Shown: positions 42,077 to 53,399, counted from the first letter of the stretch. The stretch: 64,000 bases of DNA from Allolobophora icterica (GCA_963556255.1 OY744605.1:63883916-63947915); one strand, 5' to 3'. Notes: generated by a model not told the origin, from the sequence alone. Numbers and translations are program-made.

Positions 42077-42355
42077 CCTCGAAAATTATTGCTTCACAGC
42101 TTCATGTGAGGCTGCGTTATCTCAATTGATAGGCCTACCCATTTATTCACTGATGCTATAAATACAATCTCTCTTCTTCCTCGTCTTCCCGCCAATTCAA
42201 CTTTCATCCAATGTTGCCATCAATACTAATAACGCCTTGTTTAATTTCCGTAGTTTCTACAAGCATAGACAGCAGCTTTTGATTTAAAAGCAACGAAAGT
42301 AATAAAATAGACCCTTCTGCTTCTAGAATCTGCTGTGAAGCAATAATTTTCGAGG
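42077..42355. mobile_element. Short element with perfect 24-bp inverted repeats
   Basis: CCTCGAAAATTATTGCTTCACAGC at 42077-42100 (24 bp) is exactly inverted at 42332-42355. The 230-bp interior has no ORF. I cannot assign a target duplication, so the superfamily is open. Confidence 0.6.
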
Positions 42356-43197
42356 CTTCTACAACATGAGGAAGGCTTTGAAAATAGTTAATGAATTTAG
42401 GTTAGTTCAAAACTGATACATAATTACAACCTCATCAATTATAAACCTACACAACAACTAATCAATCCAGACAGAATTATCTTATTGATCACCCATTCAT
42501 TATTGGCACAAGTCGATGCTTAACGATACCTTCGTCCCTGTGATGAAATCACTGGACATGGTTAGAGAAAGTAAGCAACCACAGCGACACAAAGTCTGGA
42601 TGTTGCATGCATATGGAAATTTGGTGACAGTTGTCAGCGACTTTGATGGATACTTAAAGGTGCTTTAGAAATCATATATACATACACACATGCATATACG
42701 CATACATGCACACACATAGTGTCACATAAACATATACATACATACATACACAAATATGGACACATATGACCACATACACAAATACATAGCATATATAGGA
42801 CATGTTCTCAAACATGCCACCAAATCCAAGGCCAACAGCCTGAAGGCCAACTGTGAGGATGATCTGTCATTAAGTGGTATGGTAGATAGAGGAAATCGAA
42901 GGTAGGAGACAGGTAATTCATGCTAAATGCTAAGTCCGCAGAAATCGGCCGCCCATACCTGGCCTAATCCGAGTGAAAAAAAGCTCAAGTGGTTGTTGAT
43001 CGGAGCATAGTCAAAATGTTTTCAATTGCTCGCCACCAATTCAGCGCAAAGATAACAGTATTGCTCTGCAGATCCAATGCATGTCTCTTTCACGCATATA
43101 TTAAACCAACCACCAACTACATGTACACACCGACTGTGGACATACAGTCAATAACTGTGAATACAGATATATAATGAACAACTGTGAATACCTAGCC

Positions 43198-43240
43198 AAT
43201 ATATATATATATATATATATAAATATATATATATATGTGA
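43198..43240. repeat. (TA)n microsatellite
   Basis: Near-pure TA repeat with single A interruptions; similar TA tracts are at 43638-43685 and 44202-44255. Confidence 0.95.
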
Positions 43241-44366
43241 AAGCATAGTGCATAATTTACAATCACTTAGCTACGTGACGTGTGATACATCGATGTTAGC
43301 AACTACGCAGATTATATTATTAGGTTTATTCATCCTACCTAACAAGGACATCATAAGATGCAGTATACACACCTGTCTCTGGGATAGGATTATTAGTATT
43401 TATATTATTGTTATGATTGATTATTTCACTGTTCCCAATGTTCCCCACATACAAAAATTGTTCCTGTGCTGTGAAGAGGGCAAAGCTTTGAAGAGACCTG
43501 AAGGGATCTATGTACCATTTACTGAGGTCACTTGTGTAACAACAAACCGTTTAAAATGACATATTACACATACATAGTAAAACTTAATTAAGCCTTACCT
43601 GAACAATTTTACTCCTCATAGTTATTACCAACAACATGTCATATATATATATATATATATACATACATATATATATATAAATATATTCCCAGTGATTAAT
43701 TTTATTCTTATAATTATTAGTTACATAGTATCTAATCTAATCTTCGCTAATCTAATCTAAAGACTTCTATATCACTGCTTCAAAATGCAAAAGGCATCAA
43801 TCAATGATCACTTGTATACACAAAGCCAAATCTAATCTTCATAATCCTTTGTATATCAGTAGTCAAACTAGTCATGGTCCATGTGGCCTTAAATGACTTT
43901 AAATTAACAATGCTACATCAAAATAACACAGCCTTGTACATAACTTCATTCACTTCGTTATTAGCTGCACATTATAATAACATCAAAGTTTACCTTCTTG
44001 TTATTATGTCGTTATTTTTATCCTGACTATTTGCTAACGCCATAAAAGTGAACCCTCAGGAAAATAGCCGAACAAAGAACGTTAATAAAAGTACATTAAC
44101 ACAAAACCTGATCACTAAGATTAATATGCATGAGTAATAACAATCTTGCGGACATAAAAACTTGCATGTACATCAAGACAAACAAAATCTTATATCTATT
44201 AAATATATATATATATACATATAGTTATACACATGTATATACACATATATACATATAGGAGAACATGGGCAAGATTGTGTACAAAGTGATAGGAAGTAGA
44301 TGGGCCAAGAGAGCGAGTCCATTTGGTTTCTGCATAATGCTAATACAATATGAAACACTTTCTTAA

Positions 44367-44624
44367 AGCCCTAGGTTTTAGGTTTGGCGGTTTCCCTCGT
44401 AGAATGAAGTGACCAACGACTGTAGGCGGTTCAAGTAAGCATCTGTCGGCCAATGGGCGTTGATTTCATTTTGGTTTACACATCTTACAAGCATAGGCTG
44501 CTGAATTTAATTATATGCATAGCCTAGGCAACATCGTCCGCTTTGTGGAATGGAGGCGAGGCGCAGGGACGGTCGGTCGATCGGTGGTAGCCCCCACCCT
44601 AGGCCCTTCACCCTCCCTCTGGCC
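44367..44624 (+). repeat. Kolobok left terminal inverted repeat
   Basis: 258 bp, identical by eye to the inverse of 49306-49563. A 75-bp segment with no counterpart at the right end (about 44625-44699) separates it from the subterminal homology at 44700-44753. Confidence 0.92.
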
Positions 44625-44725
44625 CTCTAGCGGTCGGACGGATGGATGGAGATGCATCGCTAGGGCAGACTAGACCCGACAGGGCATACCCCGTACAGGC
44701 CCTACCTCGATCAATTGACCACTTG

Positions 44726-44736
44726 TATATATATAA
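44726..44736 (+). promoter_or_regulatory. TATA box of the Kolobok accessory gene
   Basis: A run of TA repeats ending in TATAA lies about 205 bp upstream of the accessory gene ATG. The same box with the same flanks (ACTTG...CCGAGCT) sits inverted at the right end. Confidence 0.55.
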
Positions 44737-44942
44737 CCGAGCTGTGGGTCGACTAATTTGTGTATACGAAAGCCAGGTAAGCTGGCTAGAGGTCATACCT
44801 GTACTTCTAGAATGTATACAAGTTGTTCCAATTATCCAAATTTACCCCCCCATACACTCATATTACTATGGAGTTCATTGCTATGAAGATACTTACAGGG
44901 TTGAGAAACAAGTCTGTAGTTTCTATATGCGATTAGATTGCC

Positions 44943-45058
44943 ATGAACAAATACGAACTTACTATTGTGGTAGATGGCGATCAAGAGGAAGCCATACGGG
45001 CATTTTTTGCTCACAACAACTGGAATTTTGAAAAAATTGGTAATTATGAAGACGATGC

Positions 45059-45108
<50 letters not shown>

Positions 45109-46016
45109 TGAAATTGTATAAATTGTTTTGTGTGGTGAACCCTGTACAAGTAGGCCCTATTGTTCTTCAGGTAGCGCTATACGTGCGCAAATAAGATTGA
45201 ACTAAGATTTATAAATATTAAATTAAATTGCATTTATTATCCTTGCAAATATTTAGCTCAAACCATGCTATAGAAATACATAGTAATAATAACATCAGCA
45301 ATGTTAGTATAATGACAACTGATGTGAACAGCAGTAACAGCAGTAATGATAATAAATGGCCAATTAAAAATGTAATTATTAAAATTACCATGATTATTAT
45401 TATTACGATATGTAATAAGACAATAAACATATGCATAACCCAGCTAAGCTGTCGTTCAAGTCAAGTCGAAAGAGCTAATTGTATGTTGATGACATTATAA
45501 ATATATCTCCAACCAATCGAAACTGCCTTTGTTCCAATTGCAGAGTTGGAACCACCAAAGAGAAGAAAATCTTGTATGGATGCCGCTTCGAAGGAGGTCT
45601 TGGTCGCGTCCAATGGAAATAGTACAGAGTCAGAAATTGAGGCTCAAAACAGTCATGACATTCAAGTGTCAGCTGATCATTTGCAGCTGCAGGGTGAAAA
45701 TCATCAATCGGAAGGCGCCTGTCCTCTTTGTTTTCTCTCTCCGTGCGTGGGTTCTGCATCTCCAGGTTGGCTTGGCGGAGGACAAGCAGCGCATGCAGCT
45801 AACAGTCCAATACGAAGAGTAATTTATGGAAAATATTGGAAGATCATTTGCAACTTGGGTGGGTGGACGAGCCCATTATATCTGGCCAAGAAACTAACGG
45901 AATCGAACGGTGTACTTCACATGCGGGAAATAATGCCAGATTGCGTAGTGCGAAAAGTGAGATCGTTGTATCCGAATCCAACAGGCACGCCTTACATGGG
46001 CCACAAGTGGGAGTAA
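44943..46016 (+). CDS. Kolobok accessory protein (second ORF, two exons)
   Basis: Exon 1 is 44943-45039 (donor gtaatt), exon 2 is 45544-46016 after an acceptor ATTGCAG. Phase 1 joins to give about 189 aa. The intron holds a pure (TA)n tract. The N terminus (MNKYELTIVVDGDQEEAIRA) precedes a basic PPKRRKS stretch, perhaps a nuclear signal. The C-terminal half has a CPLC...PCV cysteine cluster, an aromatic YGKYWKIICNLGGW segment, and MPDCVVRKVRSLYPNPTG near the end. From memory this resembles cysteine-containing accessory domains found with Kolobok-like transposons and in P2X7-like C termini. It is convergent with the transposase gene. The role is unknown; DNA or partner binding is a guess. Confidence 0.7.
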
Positions 46017-46159
46017 CATTGATACTTTGGATAATTCGCCGGACTTTGTTTAGACAGAGAGATTTTTATTGTACACTTACTTTCTGACATAAAGCAGAAT
46101 TTTATCGATTGTGAGCTGCTTATGTACACCTGTCATAGCTATGATTCAATGTAACATAA

Positions 46160-46275
46160 CATTCCCCCATTTTAAATTTATATAGCGCCTCTTCAAGATT
46201 CCTACTCAGAGGTGGATTTAAACCTGAATTGCCCTCAATTGCTCGGCGCCACACGAAAACCACGTTACGGAGACT
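46160..46275 (+). repeat. Dispersed TATATAGCGCCTCTTCAAGA repeat inside the Kolobok element
   Basis: TTTATATAGCGCCTCTTCAAG followed by CCTACTCAGAG also occurs at about 11612-11645 and, diverged, at 23537-23570. Here it lies between the two convergent transposon genes and may act as their shared 3' region or be a nested insertion. Confidence 0.65.
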
Positions 46276-46936
46276 AGGTTTTTCATAAGTGCTATGTCAA
46301 ATCAATTTTGCAATGGCCACAGTCCCTTGTCCGTTCAATCTTCTTTTTTTCTTGCTTGGATTAGGACCTCGTTGAGGGGGGGTAAGCCACAGATTCATTT
46401 TTATACAGATTGGAGCATCTTGTTACAGATCGGATGCCCTTCGTGGCATCAACCACAGTTTTCCGCTGTGGACCTAGTCTTGGTGATGAACACATGCCCG
46501 CTAGGCAGAGGGTCATCAGGCTTATTTAAATTGAGTCATGTGCTCCCATGTCACAAGGCTGTTATTGGATATTTGCAGCTTTTAGTTGTCAAGCAAAATG
46601 CCACTCTTTTTCTACAGTGTGCCCTACTAGCCTTGCCGCTGTTGGTCCGCGACTGCTTATTCGTCAGATATAACCCTGCTTATTTCGCAGCTGACCTCTA
46701 TTTCTAGAGGTCGTTCCACTATCCGCCACCTGTGGACGCGTGTGATAGCAGTCAGCTCTGCCACACATCAGCTCTGCCACACATCTCTCTGTCCTATGCC
46801 AGGCCAAAATCCGGGGAGGTCAAGCAGAGTAGACAGCAGAATGCTAAGGTGGTTATGTGTAATGACGGTTGATGGTTATGTAGCACTGATATGTTTGATT
46901 TTAGTGTATCATACAATATTGTCACAGCTCTTACGG

Positions 46937-48820
46937 TTATTCTACTGTGTAGGGTGCATTGCTTTCATTTGAAAAGCTCTCACTGTCTCCTAATTGGTCG
47001 TCATCGGATTCGTCCGAAGAGATTTCACTCTGGCAGGTCTCCTTATCTGCAGAAGTTTCTGTCACAGACTCCGATATTGCTTTAGATGCTGACCACACGG
47101 CAATGTACAAATTCCAAATGTTCTCAACAAATACGTAGGTCTTGCGCCGATACACTTTTTTCCCGATTTGGCGACGTGGGTTTTTCGAACGAACAGTCGT
47201 GCATATAGACGTGTATGGTCTGTCGACGTGTTCGTTCCAGTCCAAGACAGCCAGATTGCTCCGCAGCTCGTACATTAAATTCCCGTAGTGTATCCGTTTA
47301 TCCAGATAGATCAGACAAACGTTATTAAAACTTTCCACATAAAATGTGTCGTGGCCTTTGACATAATCTTCAGCGTGCTTGTACACTACCAACGACCGAA
47401 GAAAGTCCTGGAGCATTGTAATTGCAGCCTCATTTGAAACAATTCGAACTTCAATCATATGCCCCGGCTCTTTGCAGTGGGAAGTTTCATGGCACTTGCT
47501 GTGGTTGTTCTGAAAATGAGGGATGCATGATTCTATGAGCTTACGCAGGGTTTGGGCATCTCCATTGCAATTGTCCATACACCAATAGACGTGGTTTCGA
47601 ATGGCAGCACCCTTGTCAGAAAGCTCGGGATGCCATGTTTTTCCAATGTTTTTTTGTGCTCCTTGCCCAATTTTTTTCACCCCGGCTGTTATAGGACGGG
47701 TGCAGTGCCAGCGGTCATTGGAATTCCTGGCTTGCTTCCTCTCACGTAGGCGCTTGTTGATTGTCATGTTTCGATCATGCACATGATGGGCAACTTTAAT
47801 GTTGCTGAGATCCAGGCTCTCGTACATCCTGTCGAATCCCACTGCCTCGTGACGCTGTGAACAGTTATCATCATTCCCGTTAATGTGTTGAATATCAACG
47901 ACTTTGTGAGTTTTCAACCCGATAGCAACATGGTCGGTGTGATAACTATTTCGTCTACAATGATGTCGTGCGTCAGTCATTATAGAGATAGCTCCATCAG
48001 GCGACAGTGAAGACTCCTGCGCTCTAGCGCCAAATATAGATTGCTTTCGCAGGTTCTCAGAAATGGCACTAAATGTAACCATATTCCTCCTGCGGAAAAG
48101 GTCTGACAATAGTCCAAACCGACTGAAGTCGCTAAAGCGCTCGTACTGTATGGGTGTCATACCAGAGGCCAGGTAGCTCAACATCACTCGGTGGTTGACT
48201 TCAAATTCCTTCCGCTCGCTGTCTATTGTGGATGAGGAACTCCACTGAAAGGAGTGTTTTTTCGCACACTCCATATCCACCGACAGCACATGACCACTGT
48301 GTGTCCATGACTTCACTGAATACGGCGTCACACATGTGGATGAATGTTGTGAGATTGTGTCGATCAACTGGGCAATGCTGGAGCACTGCCCAACAAAATT
48401 CTCATGTGCAGTCTCCAAAGCTGTTGCTGGAGCTGCTGATATTGCTGCTGTGACAGATGCTGGATCAGTCAGTGAAGTTGATTCACTTACTTCTTCCGTG
48501 ACTGAAGACATCGTGAGTGTCTGCTGCGGATGTTGAGTTGCAGAAGAGAGCTTATTGGTGTCAACATCCATTATGACTTTCACCAGAACTTCTCTCAAAC
48601 TTTTTACTCCCAACGCCAAGCGAATGTCCTCACATTTTTGCTCAAATTTAAGTTTATCACTGTCGGTTGTAAAAGTTAATTCAAAATGTTTCCTTACAGA
48701 AACGTAAGGGTAGCTATAACTCTTGGTAGATCCATCAGACAACCGTTTTTTAAATGTTCGCATGTTGCCAACTGCAACACCTGAAGTCGGTGTCGTTGGT
48801 ACAGCGTAGTCTCCATCCAT
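46937..48820 (-). CDS. Kolobok transposase, 627 aa
   Basis: One uninterrupted ORF on the minus strand. A candidate DDE triad is Asp283 (SIMTDARHH), Asp349 (HHVHDRNM) and Glu496 (FYVESFNN). Between them are an NSYHTDHVAIGLKTHKVV segment, typical of Kolobok-type catalytic cores, and a Cys/His-rich insertion (YWCMDNC, SKCHETSHC) around residues 412-450. The N-terminal 150 residues have no THAP motif that I can see, unlike many Kolobok transposases, and residues 100-140 are Ser/Thr/Ala-rich. The C terminus is acidic. It excises and inserts DNA at TTAA. With no internal stop or frameshift it may be functional. Confidence 0.85.
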   Translation of the reverse strand: MDGDYAVPTTPTSGVAVGNMRTFKKRLSDGSTKSYSYPYVSVRKHFELTFTTDSDKLKFEQKCEDIRLALGVKSLREVLVKVIMDVDTNKLSSATQHPQQTLTMSSVTEEVSESTSLTDPASVTAAISAAPATALETAHENFVGQCSSIAQLIDTISQHSSTCVTPYSVKSWTHSGHVLSVDMECAKKHSFQWSSSSTIDSERKEFEVNHRVMLSYLASGMTPIQYERFSDFSRFGLLSDLFRRRNMVTFSAISENLRKQSIFGARAQESSLSPDGAISIMTDARHHCRRNSYHTDHVAIGLKTHKVVDIQHINGNDDNCSQRHEAVGFDRMYESLDLSNIKVAHHVHDRNMTINKRLRERKQARNSNDRWHCTRPITAGVKKIGQGAQKNIGKTWHPELSDKGAAIRNHVYWCMDNCNGDAQTLRKLIESCIPHFQNNHSKCHETSHCKEPGHMIEVRIVSNEAAITMLQDFLRSLVVYKHAEDYVKGHDTFYVESFNNVCLIYLDKRIHYGNLMYELRSNLAVLDWNEHVDRPYTSICTTVRSKNPRRQIGKKVYRRKTYVFVENIWNLYIAVWSASKAISESVTETSADKETCQSEISSDESDDDQLGDSESFSNESNAPYTVE

Positions 48821-49242
48821 CTTTGGAAATAGTTCGATATAATGATACTAATATATGTCCACTAACGAAATACAATGTTATACTACTATAAGGTCCACTA
48901 CTGAAATAAGATAATAATATAATATACAGACACGAGATATAAGCTGTATCGACTATGCGATTTAAAATGGCTATGAAGTGAAGAAATTACGAAGCTCAAC
49001 TCTGCTGCAGCGAAATTCAAACTAGAATGAGTACTGCAAACCAAGACTCAATTGTGAAAGGACATTTCCTAAGTTCATTTCCTAAGTTCATTAGCATAAT
49101 TTGGCATGTGACCTAGTCTCTCTTCCTTAGGCTGTATATTAGCATCTGATACTGGTGCAAATTCTTAGAATATGAAATACAGCTTATTGTCTTTAGTGTT
49201 CCGGGTATAATAAGGCAACGGTGACAGCATCAACAGCTGGCA

Positions 49243-49282
49243 TTTATATACAGGTTTACGACCCAAAGCTCGGTTATATATA
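49243..49282 (-). promoter_or_regulatory. TATA boxes for the Kolobok transposase gene
   Basis: On the minus strand TATATATAA (49274-49282) and TATATAAAT (49243-49251) lie just inside the right TIR, 420-460 bp upstream of the transposase ATG. The first is the mirror of the left-end box. Confidence 0.5.
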
Positions 49283-49305
49283 CAAGTGGTCAATTGATCG
49301 GGGTA

Positions 49306-49563
49306 GGCCAGAGGGAGGGTGAAGGGCCTAGGGTGGGGGCTACCACCGATCGACCGACCGTCCCTGCGCCTCGCCTCCATTCCACAAAGCGGACGATGTT
49401 GCCTAGGCTATGCATATAATTAAATTCAGCAGCCTATGCTTGTAAGATGTGTAAACCAAAATGAAATCAACGCCCATTGGCCGACAGATGCTTACTTGAA
49501 CCGCCTACAGTCGTTGGTCACTTCATTCTACGAGGGAAACCGCCAAACCTAAAACCTAGGGCT
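49306..49563 (-). repeat. Kolobok right terminal inverted repeat
   Basis: 258 bp, identical by eye to the inverse of 44367-44624; followed by the TTAA duplication. Confidence 0.92.
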
Positions 49564-50216
49564 TTAAGTGGATGATCCGTTCACTAGATGTAGCCGACAT
49601 TGCTTTCGTTGCTGGCCTGGCTGCTCGCTGCCGTATGTGGCGTTCAGACCACGCGCTCGAGTGCATGTGTGTGTGTGTCTGTATGCGCACATGAACAACA
49701 CTCCTACCACTTCTGTCTGTCTTTCTGTCTGGCTGTCTCTGTGTCTCTTTGACTCCTCCTCTCTTCTGATCGGCTCATTGATTATGCTTGCAAGCTCAAA
49801 CTTGCACTTGATCTATTTTTATAATCACTTTAGACGTCCAATTACCATTCTTCAGTCTTCCTCGATACAAATTTATTATTCTCACTCTCTGGTCTGTCTG
49901 TCAGTCTGTCTCTCTGCTCCTGTCCGTTTATTTCTCTGTCTGCTTCTCCTTCAACACGGCTAATTCGCATTCGGTTTCTGGTCAATGACACCGTTGTTCC
50001 TTCAAAAATGCTAAGTGATTACTGAATTTTGTTACAATAAAAACATTCCATTAGTCGTCTAAATTAGAACGCAGCAATGACCCTCTCACAAATACGTTTA
50101 ACAGCAACGACAAAGGTAAGGCATAAAGCTATTGGTAACACATTTGTTGACACACCTCTATAGAAAAACTCCTCTTATAAGTGTTGTCCTGAGGTCAAAG
50201 GCTTCTTCAGCTGATG

Positions 50217-50925
50217 CACAAACAAAGTCACAGCAAACCAAATACAGTCACACAGCAAACCAAACACAGTCACAAAACAATCCAAATACAGTCACACAGC
50301 AAACCAAACACAGTCACAAAACAATCCAAATACAGTCACACAGCAAACCAAACACAGTCACAAAACAATCCAAATACAGTCACACAGCATTGACAGCAAA
50401 CCACACACAGTCACAAAACAATCCAAATACAGTCACACAGCAAACCAAACACACTCATAAAACAATCCAAATACAGTCACACAGCCATGGGCGTCCGGAG
50501 GGGGGCGCAAGGGGGCGCATTTGCGCCCCCTGGATTTTGCAAGTATTTTATAAAAATAAAATCTTTTGATTATTATGATTATTACAACAGTCCCAACACG
50601 ATTTTCAATGCGAAGAAACACTTAGTTATTTAGGTAAAGTCTTTTGATCGTCATTTATTCTTAATTTTTTCTATGCAAATTTTTTCCATACAAAAGCGTC
50701 ATTCCCTCCACAAAATATTCTTTTTGTCCTCTCCTTAAAAATTTTGCGCCCCCCTAAAAAAATTCCTGCGGACGCCCATGCACACAGCAAACCAAACACA
50801 GTCACAAAACAATCCAAATACGATCACACAGCAAACAAAACACAGTCATAAAACAATCCAAATACGGTCACACAGCAAACCAAACACAGTCACAAAACAA
50901 TCCAAATACGGTCACACAGCAATCC
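50217..50925 (+). repeat. 44-bp minisatellite, split by a MITE
   Basis: The unit is CAGCAAACCAAACACAGTCA plus CAAAACAATCCAAATACAGT plus CACA. About six units precede 50485, with one short variant spacer (CATTGACAGCAAACC), and about three follow 50781, where AAATACAG becomes AAATACGG or AAATACGA. Confidence 0.95.
50486..50780. mobile_element. MITE inserted inside the 44-bp minisatellite
   Basis: Ends are CATGGGCGTCCGGAGG and the inverse of CATGGGCGTCCGCAGG. Subterminal GGGGGCGCAA / TTGCGCCCCC is also inverted. The 295-bp interior has no ORF. Flanks share cacacagc (50478-50485, 50781-50788), an 8-bp duplication, although this word also belongs to the minisatellite unit. Confidence 0.85.
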
Positions 50926-51784
50926 ACCATAAACACCTTTTCAAAATAAAATATCACTCTTAACGATACTTGAACCAATTATTACAACATCAGCCAGTAA
51001 CTATAATCAACAGAGGTTCAGTAAAGCTACAGGACATAAATGAACAGAATTAGAAACTCTGCCATCATAGCCATATCAAACATTTTTACACAGGTAGAAA
51101 ATACAAAGGTGTTATGAGAGCAGCGTTCTGAACATATGCAGAATTCTTGATTAGAAGAATGAAGCGTCACAAATGAGGATGACACTTGAGCTGAACGCAT
51201 TCGAATCTCGAGAGTTAACTAATTTCGAACGGCATAGCCCGACTCAAACACTGATAATCATCAAAAGGCAAACAACACTTGTACCAACATTGAAAATCAC
51301 GACCACAGCGATACCCTACCACAGCCAGTCAGTCACTCAACCAACCAGCAGCCAGCCTGTAAGCCATGATGTCCACTCTGCGTGTTTACTCTCTCTTTCT
51401 CTCTGTCTCTAAGTGTCTGTCTTTCCCTGTCTACGTCCGTCTTTCTCTAGACGCGATCTAATCGCTCACTTGGGGGAAATACTTACTTTTTCCAAGGCAA
51501 TAATTCACGTCGTGTCAAGAGTTTGCTATGGATCGTGAAAAGATATCTTTTTCTGCCACGATCCAATGTGTTCTTTACAGAATTCTGCCAAATCAACATT
51601 CACCCTCGACTATGTCTGGGTCAGTAAAGAGTAATACTGTAACAACCTTATAACTCGGGGAAAGTGAAAAACGGTGTCCTGCTGTTGAATTGCTGTGGTC
51701 ATGTCTGTGCCTCAGCCAAACAGTATTGCAATCTTGAGACCATACTTTCTGAGGAGTTCCATAGCGGTGGGTTCCACAAGAGTG

Positions 51785-52175
51785 TCACATTTACCATTTA
51801 TTTGCCAAAATTTACCATTTTATATGCCTGCATTTTACACGCCAACAATTGCCATTTTACATCCCAACATTTACCATTTTATATGCCAGCATTTACCATT
51901 TTATAAATCAACATTTTACATGCCAACATTTACACTTTTATATGTCAACATTTACCATTTTACATGCCAACATTTACCATTTTACATCCCAACATTTACC
52001 ATTTTACATCCCAACATTTAACACTTTATATGCGAACATTTACCATATTATATGTCAGCATTTGCCATTTATAAGCCAACATTTACCATTTTATATGTCA
52101 ATATTTACCATTTTACATGCCAAAATTTACCATTTTACATGCCAACATTTACAATTATACATGCTAACATGCTAC
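51785..52175 (+). repeat. 22-bp minisatellite CATTTACCATTTTACATGCCAA
   Basis: About 17 units vary between TATATGCC, ACATGCC, ACATCCC and TATATGTC. All frames read as short ORFs rich in Ile/Tyr/His; these are not genes. Confidence 0.95.
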
Positions 52176-52779
52176 AGAACATTGTCCACTGTAATTAAGC
52201 TTTTGTGGTTGACATGTCCATCTGCCATGGTTGCTACTGGAGCCTGACAAAATGTAAAGGTAACAGATTTGTTTACATCCTCTCTTTAGAAATGACTGTC
52301 ACGCATGCTCCCAGGGGTTAAGGATCTTGTATCGGAAGTGCAAAGATGATGTAAGTGTAACAAAAGGACTTCTTTTAATAACCTCCCAACTTCCATCGGT
52401 ACAAATATATTGACCGTGAAGGGATGGAGGGCTTAGTTAGCCTAGACGGCATGGCATACCACTGATGGTCAACCATCAAGATATTAACTATGATCAATGA
52501 TATATGATCGATCAACGGTCCAACTTGCAAGCATCCCATCCACAACGACATGTCATCGTTATGCTGTAGCTAAATTCAACTTTCAGTTTAATGGACTTTT
52601 AGCCAAGACATAAACTCCGTCACTGCTCGTACTCTGGCAGTGCCAGTCCCAAGCCTGGATAAAAGAGGAGGGCGACGCTAATGATCTTTGCTACCACACA
52701 GTGTCGTTAAACTGAAACCACTGCTACTACATAATAAAACGCTGTCATGGGTTACTGTTGTCAAGCCTGTGCCTAAGCC

Positions 52780-53260
52780 GAAAGATCCTTCAACTCGAAA
52801 GAATGGAAACGTTTTCCAGCTTCCTTTTGGGTCATCATCCCTGCATCCCTCTCCTCAACCGCTACACGCGCGACAAGTTCCTCGTCTCCTCCATGATTCA
52901 TCCGTCTTCCCAAGCAACGGCCGTGCCCCGCGCAACGAACCAACAATGGCCTAATCCAGGCCAAGCCGCACCGTACAACGGGCCGCAGCGTAGCCATTGT
53001 GTTGAACGGCGGCCAATACGAACTGAAGACAGTCGAGACGAAGGCGTCGGAACATTAATAGCACATTGTAATTGGTCGGAGAAACCCCCGAGGACAATTT
53101 ACCATAGGAGCATTTGGCGCGACAGATGGACGGATCATTCCTAACAATTGGTCCCAACCGCCCGGCACACAATCTGCTCAATGCTAGATTTTTCGTCGGA
53201 GACTGTGCCCAACGCACTTGTTCTAATCTGATCCACTGGCTTCTTTCGGTTGCACTGGTC
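52780..53260. promoter_or_regulatory. GC/CpG-rich island without a recognisable gene
   Basis: Composition rises sharply (ACGCGCGACAAG, CCCCGCGCAACG, GGGCCGCAGCG). Within it, AACATTAATAGCACATTGTAATTGG is homeodomain-site-like. ORFs on both strands show no family similarity. A promoter, enhancer or conserved noncoding element is possible. Confidence 0.3.
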
Positions 53261-53399
53261 TTGCAACACACTCCGGATGCTGTTACAATCCAACTGTATT
53301 TGATATGCCCTCCTTCCAAAGTTCAGAAGCACACAAACGATCATCCGCTCAAACATCGATGGTGTCAACCACTTGCAAGTCAAGGACTTGCTCAAGATC

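Larger units (their letters stand above)
35380..44366. other. Gene-free region upstream of the visible ZMIZ exons
   Basis: I searched by eye for the expected upstream ZMIZ exon (a LDWCGD-type motif) and found none. The region is AT-rich with degenerate GATT/CAAT repeats at 35545-35830 and 36360-36540, SINE fragments, and TA/CATA microsatellites. It is probably a long 5' ZMIZ intron or intergenic DNA. Confidence 0.5.
44367..49563. mobile_element. Complete Kolobok-superfamily DNA transposon, 5197 bp
   Basis: The element starts AGCCCTAGGTTTTAGG and ends with its exact inverse. TTAA flanks both ends (44363-44366 and 49564-49567). Terminal inverted repeats of 258 bp read as identical base for base. 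A second stretch of subterminal homology carries TATATATA-type boxes at both ends. Inside are a minus-strand 627-aa transposase and a convergent plus-strand two-exon accessory gene. TTAA duplications plus this transposase type indicate Kolobok rather than piggyBac. Identical TIRs and open frames suggest recent insertion and possible autonomy. Confidence 0.88.

Noticed and set aside
46294..46707. 137-aa plus-strand ORF inside the Kolobok element
   Set aside because: No recognisable motif; located between the accessory gene stop and the transposase stop, with no splice signals linking it.
50217..50925. Regular 44-bp repeats considered as a CRISPR-like array
   Set aside because: The whole unit is repeated without unique spacers, and the context is animal DNA; it is a minisatellite.
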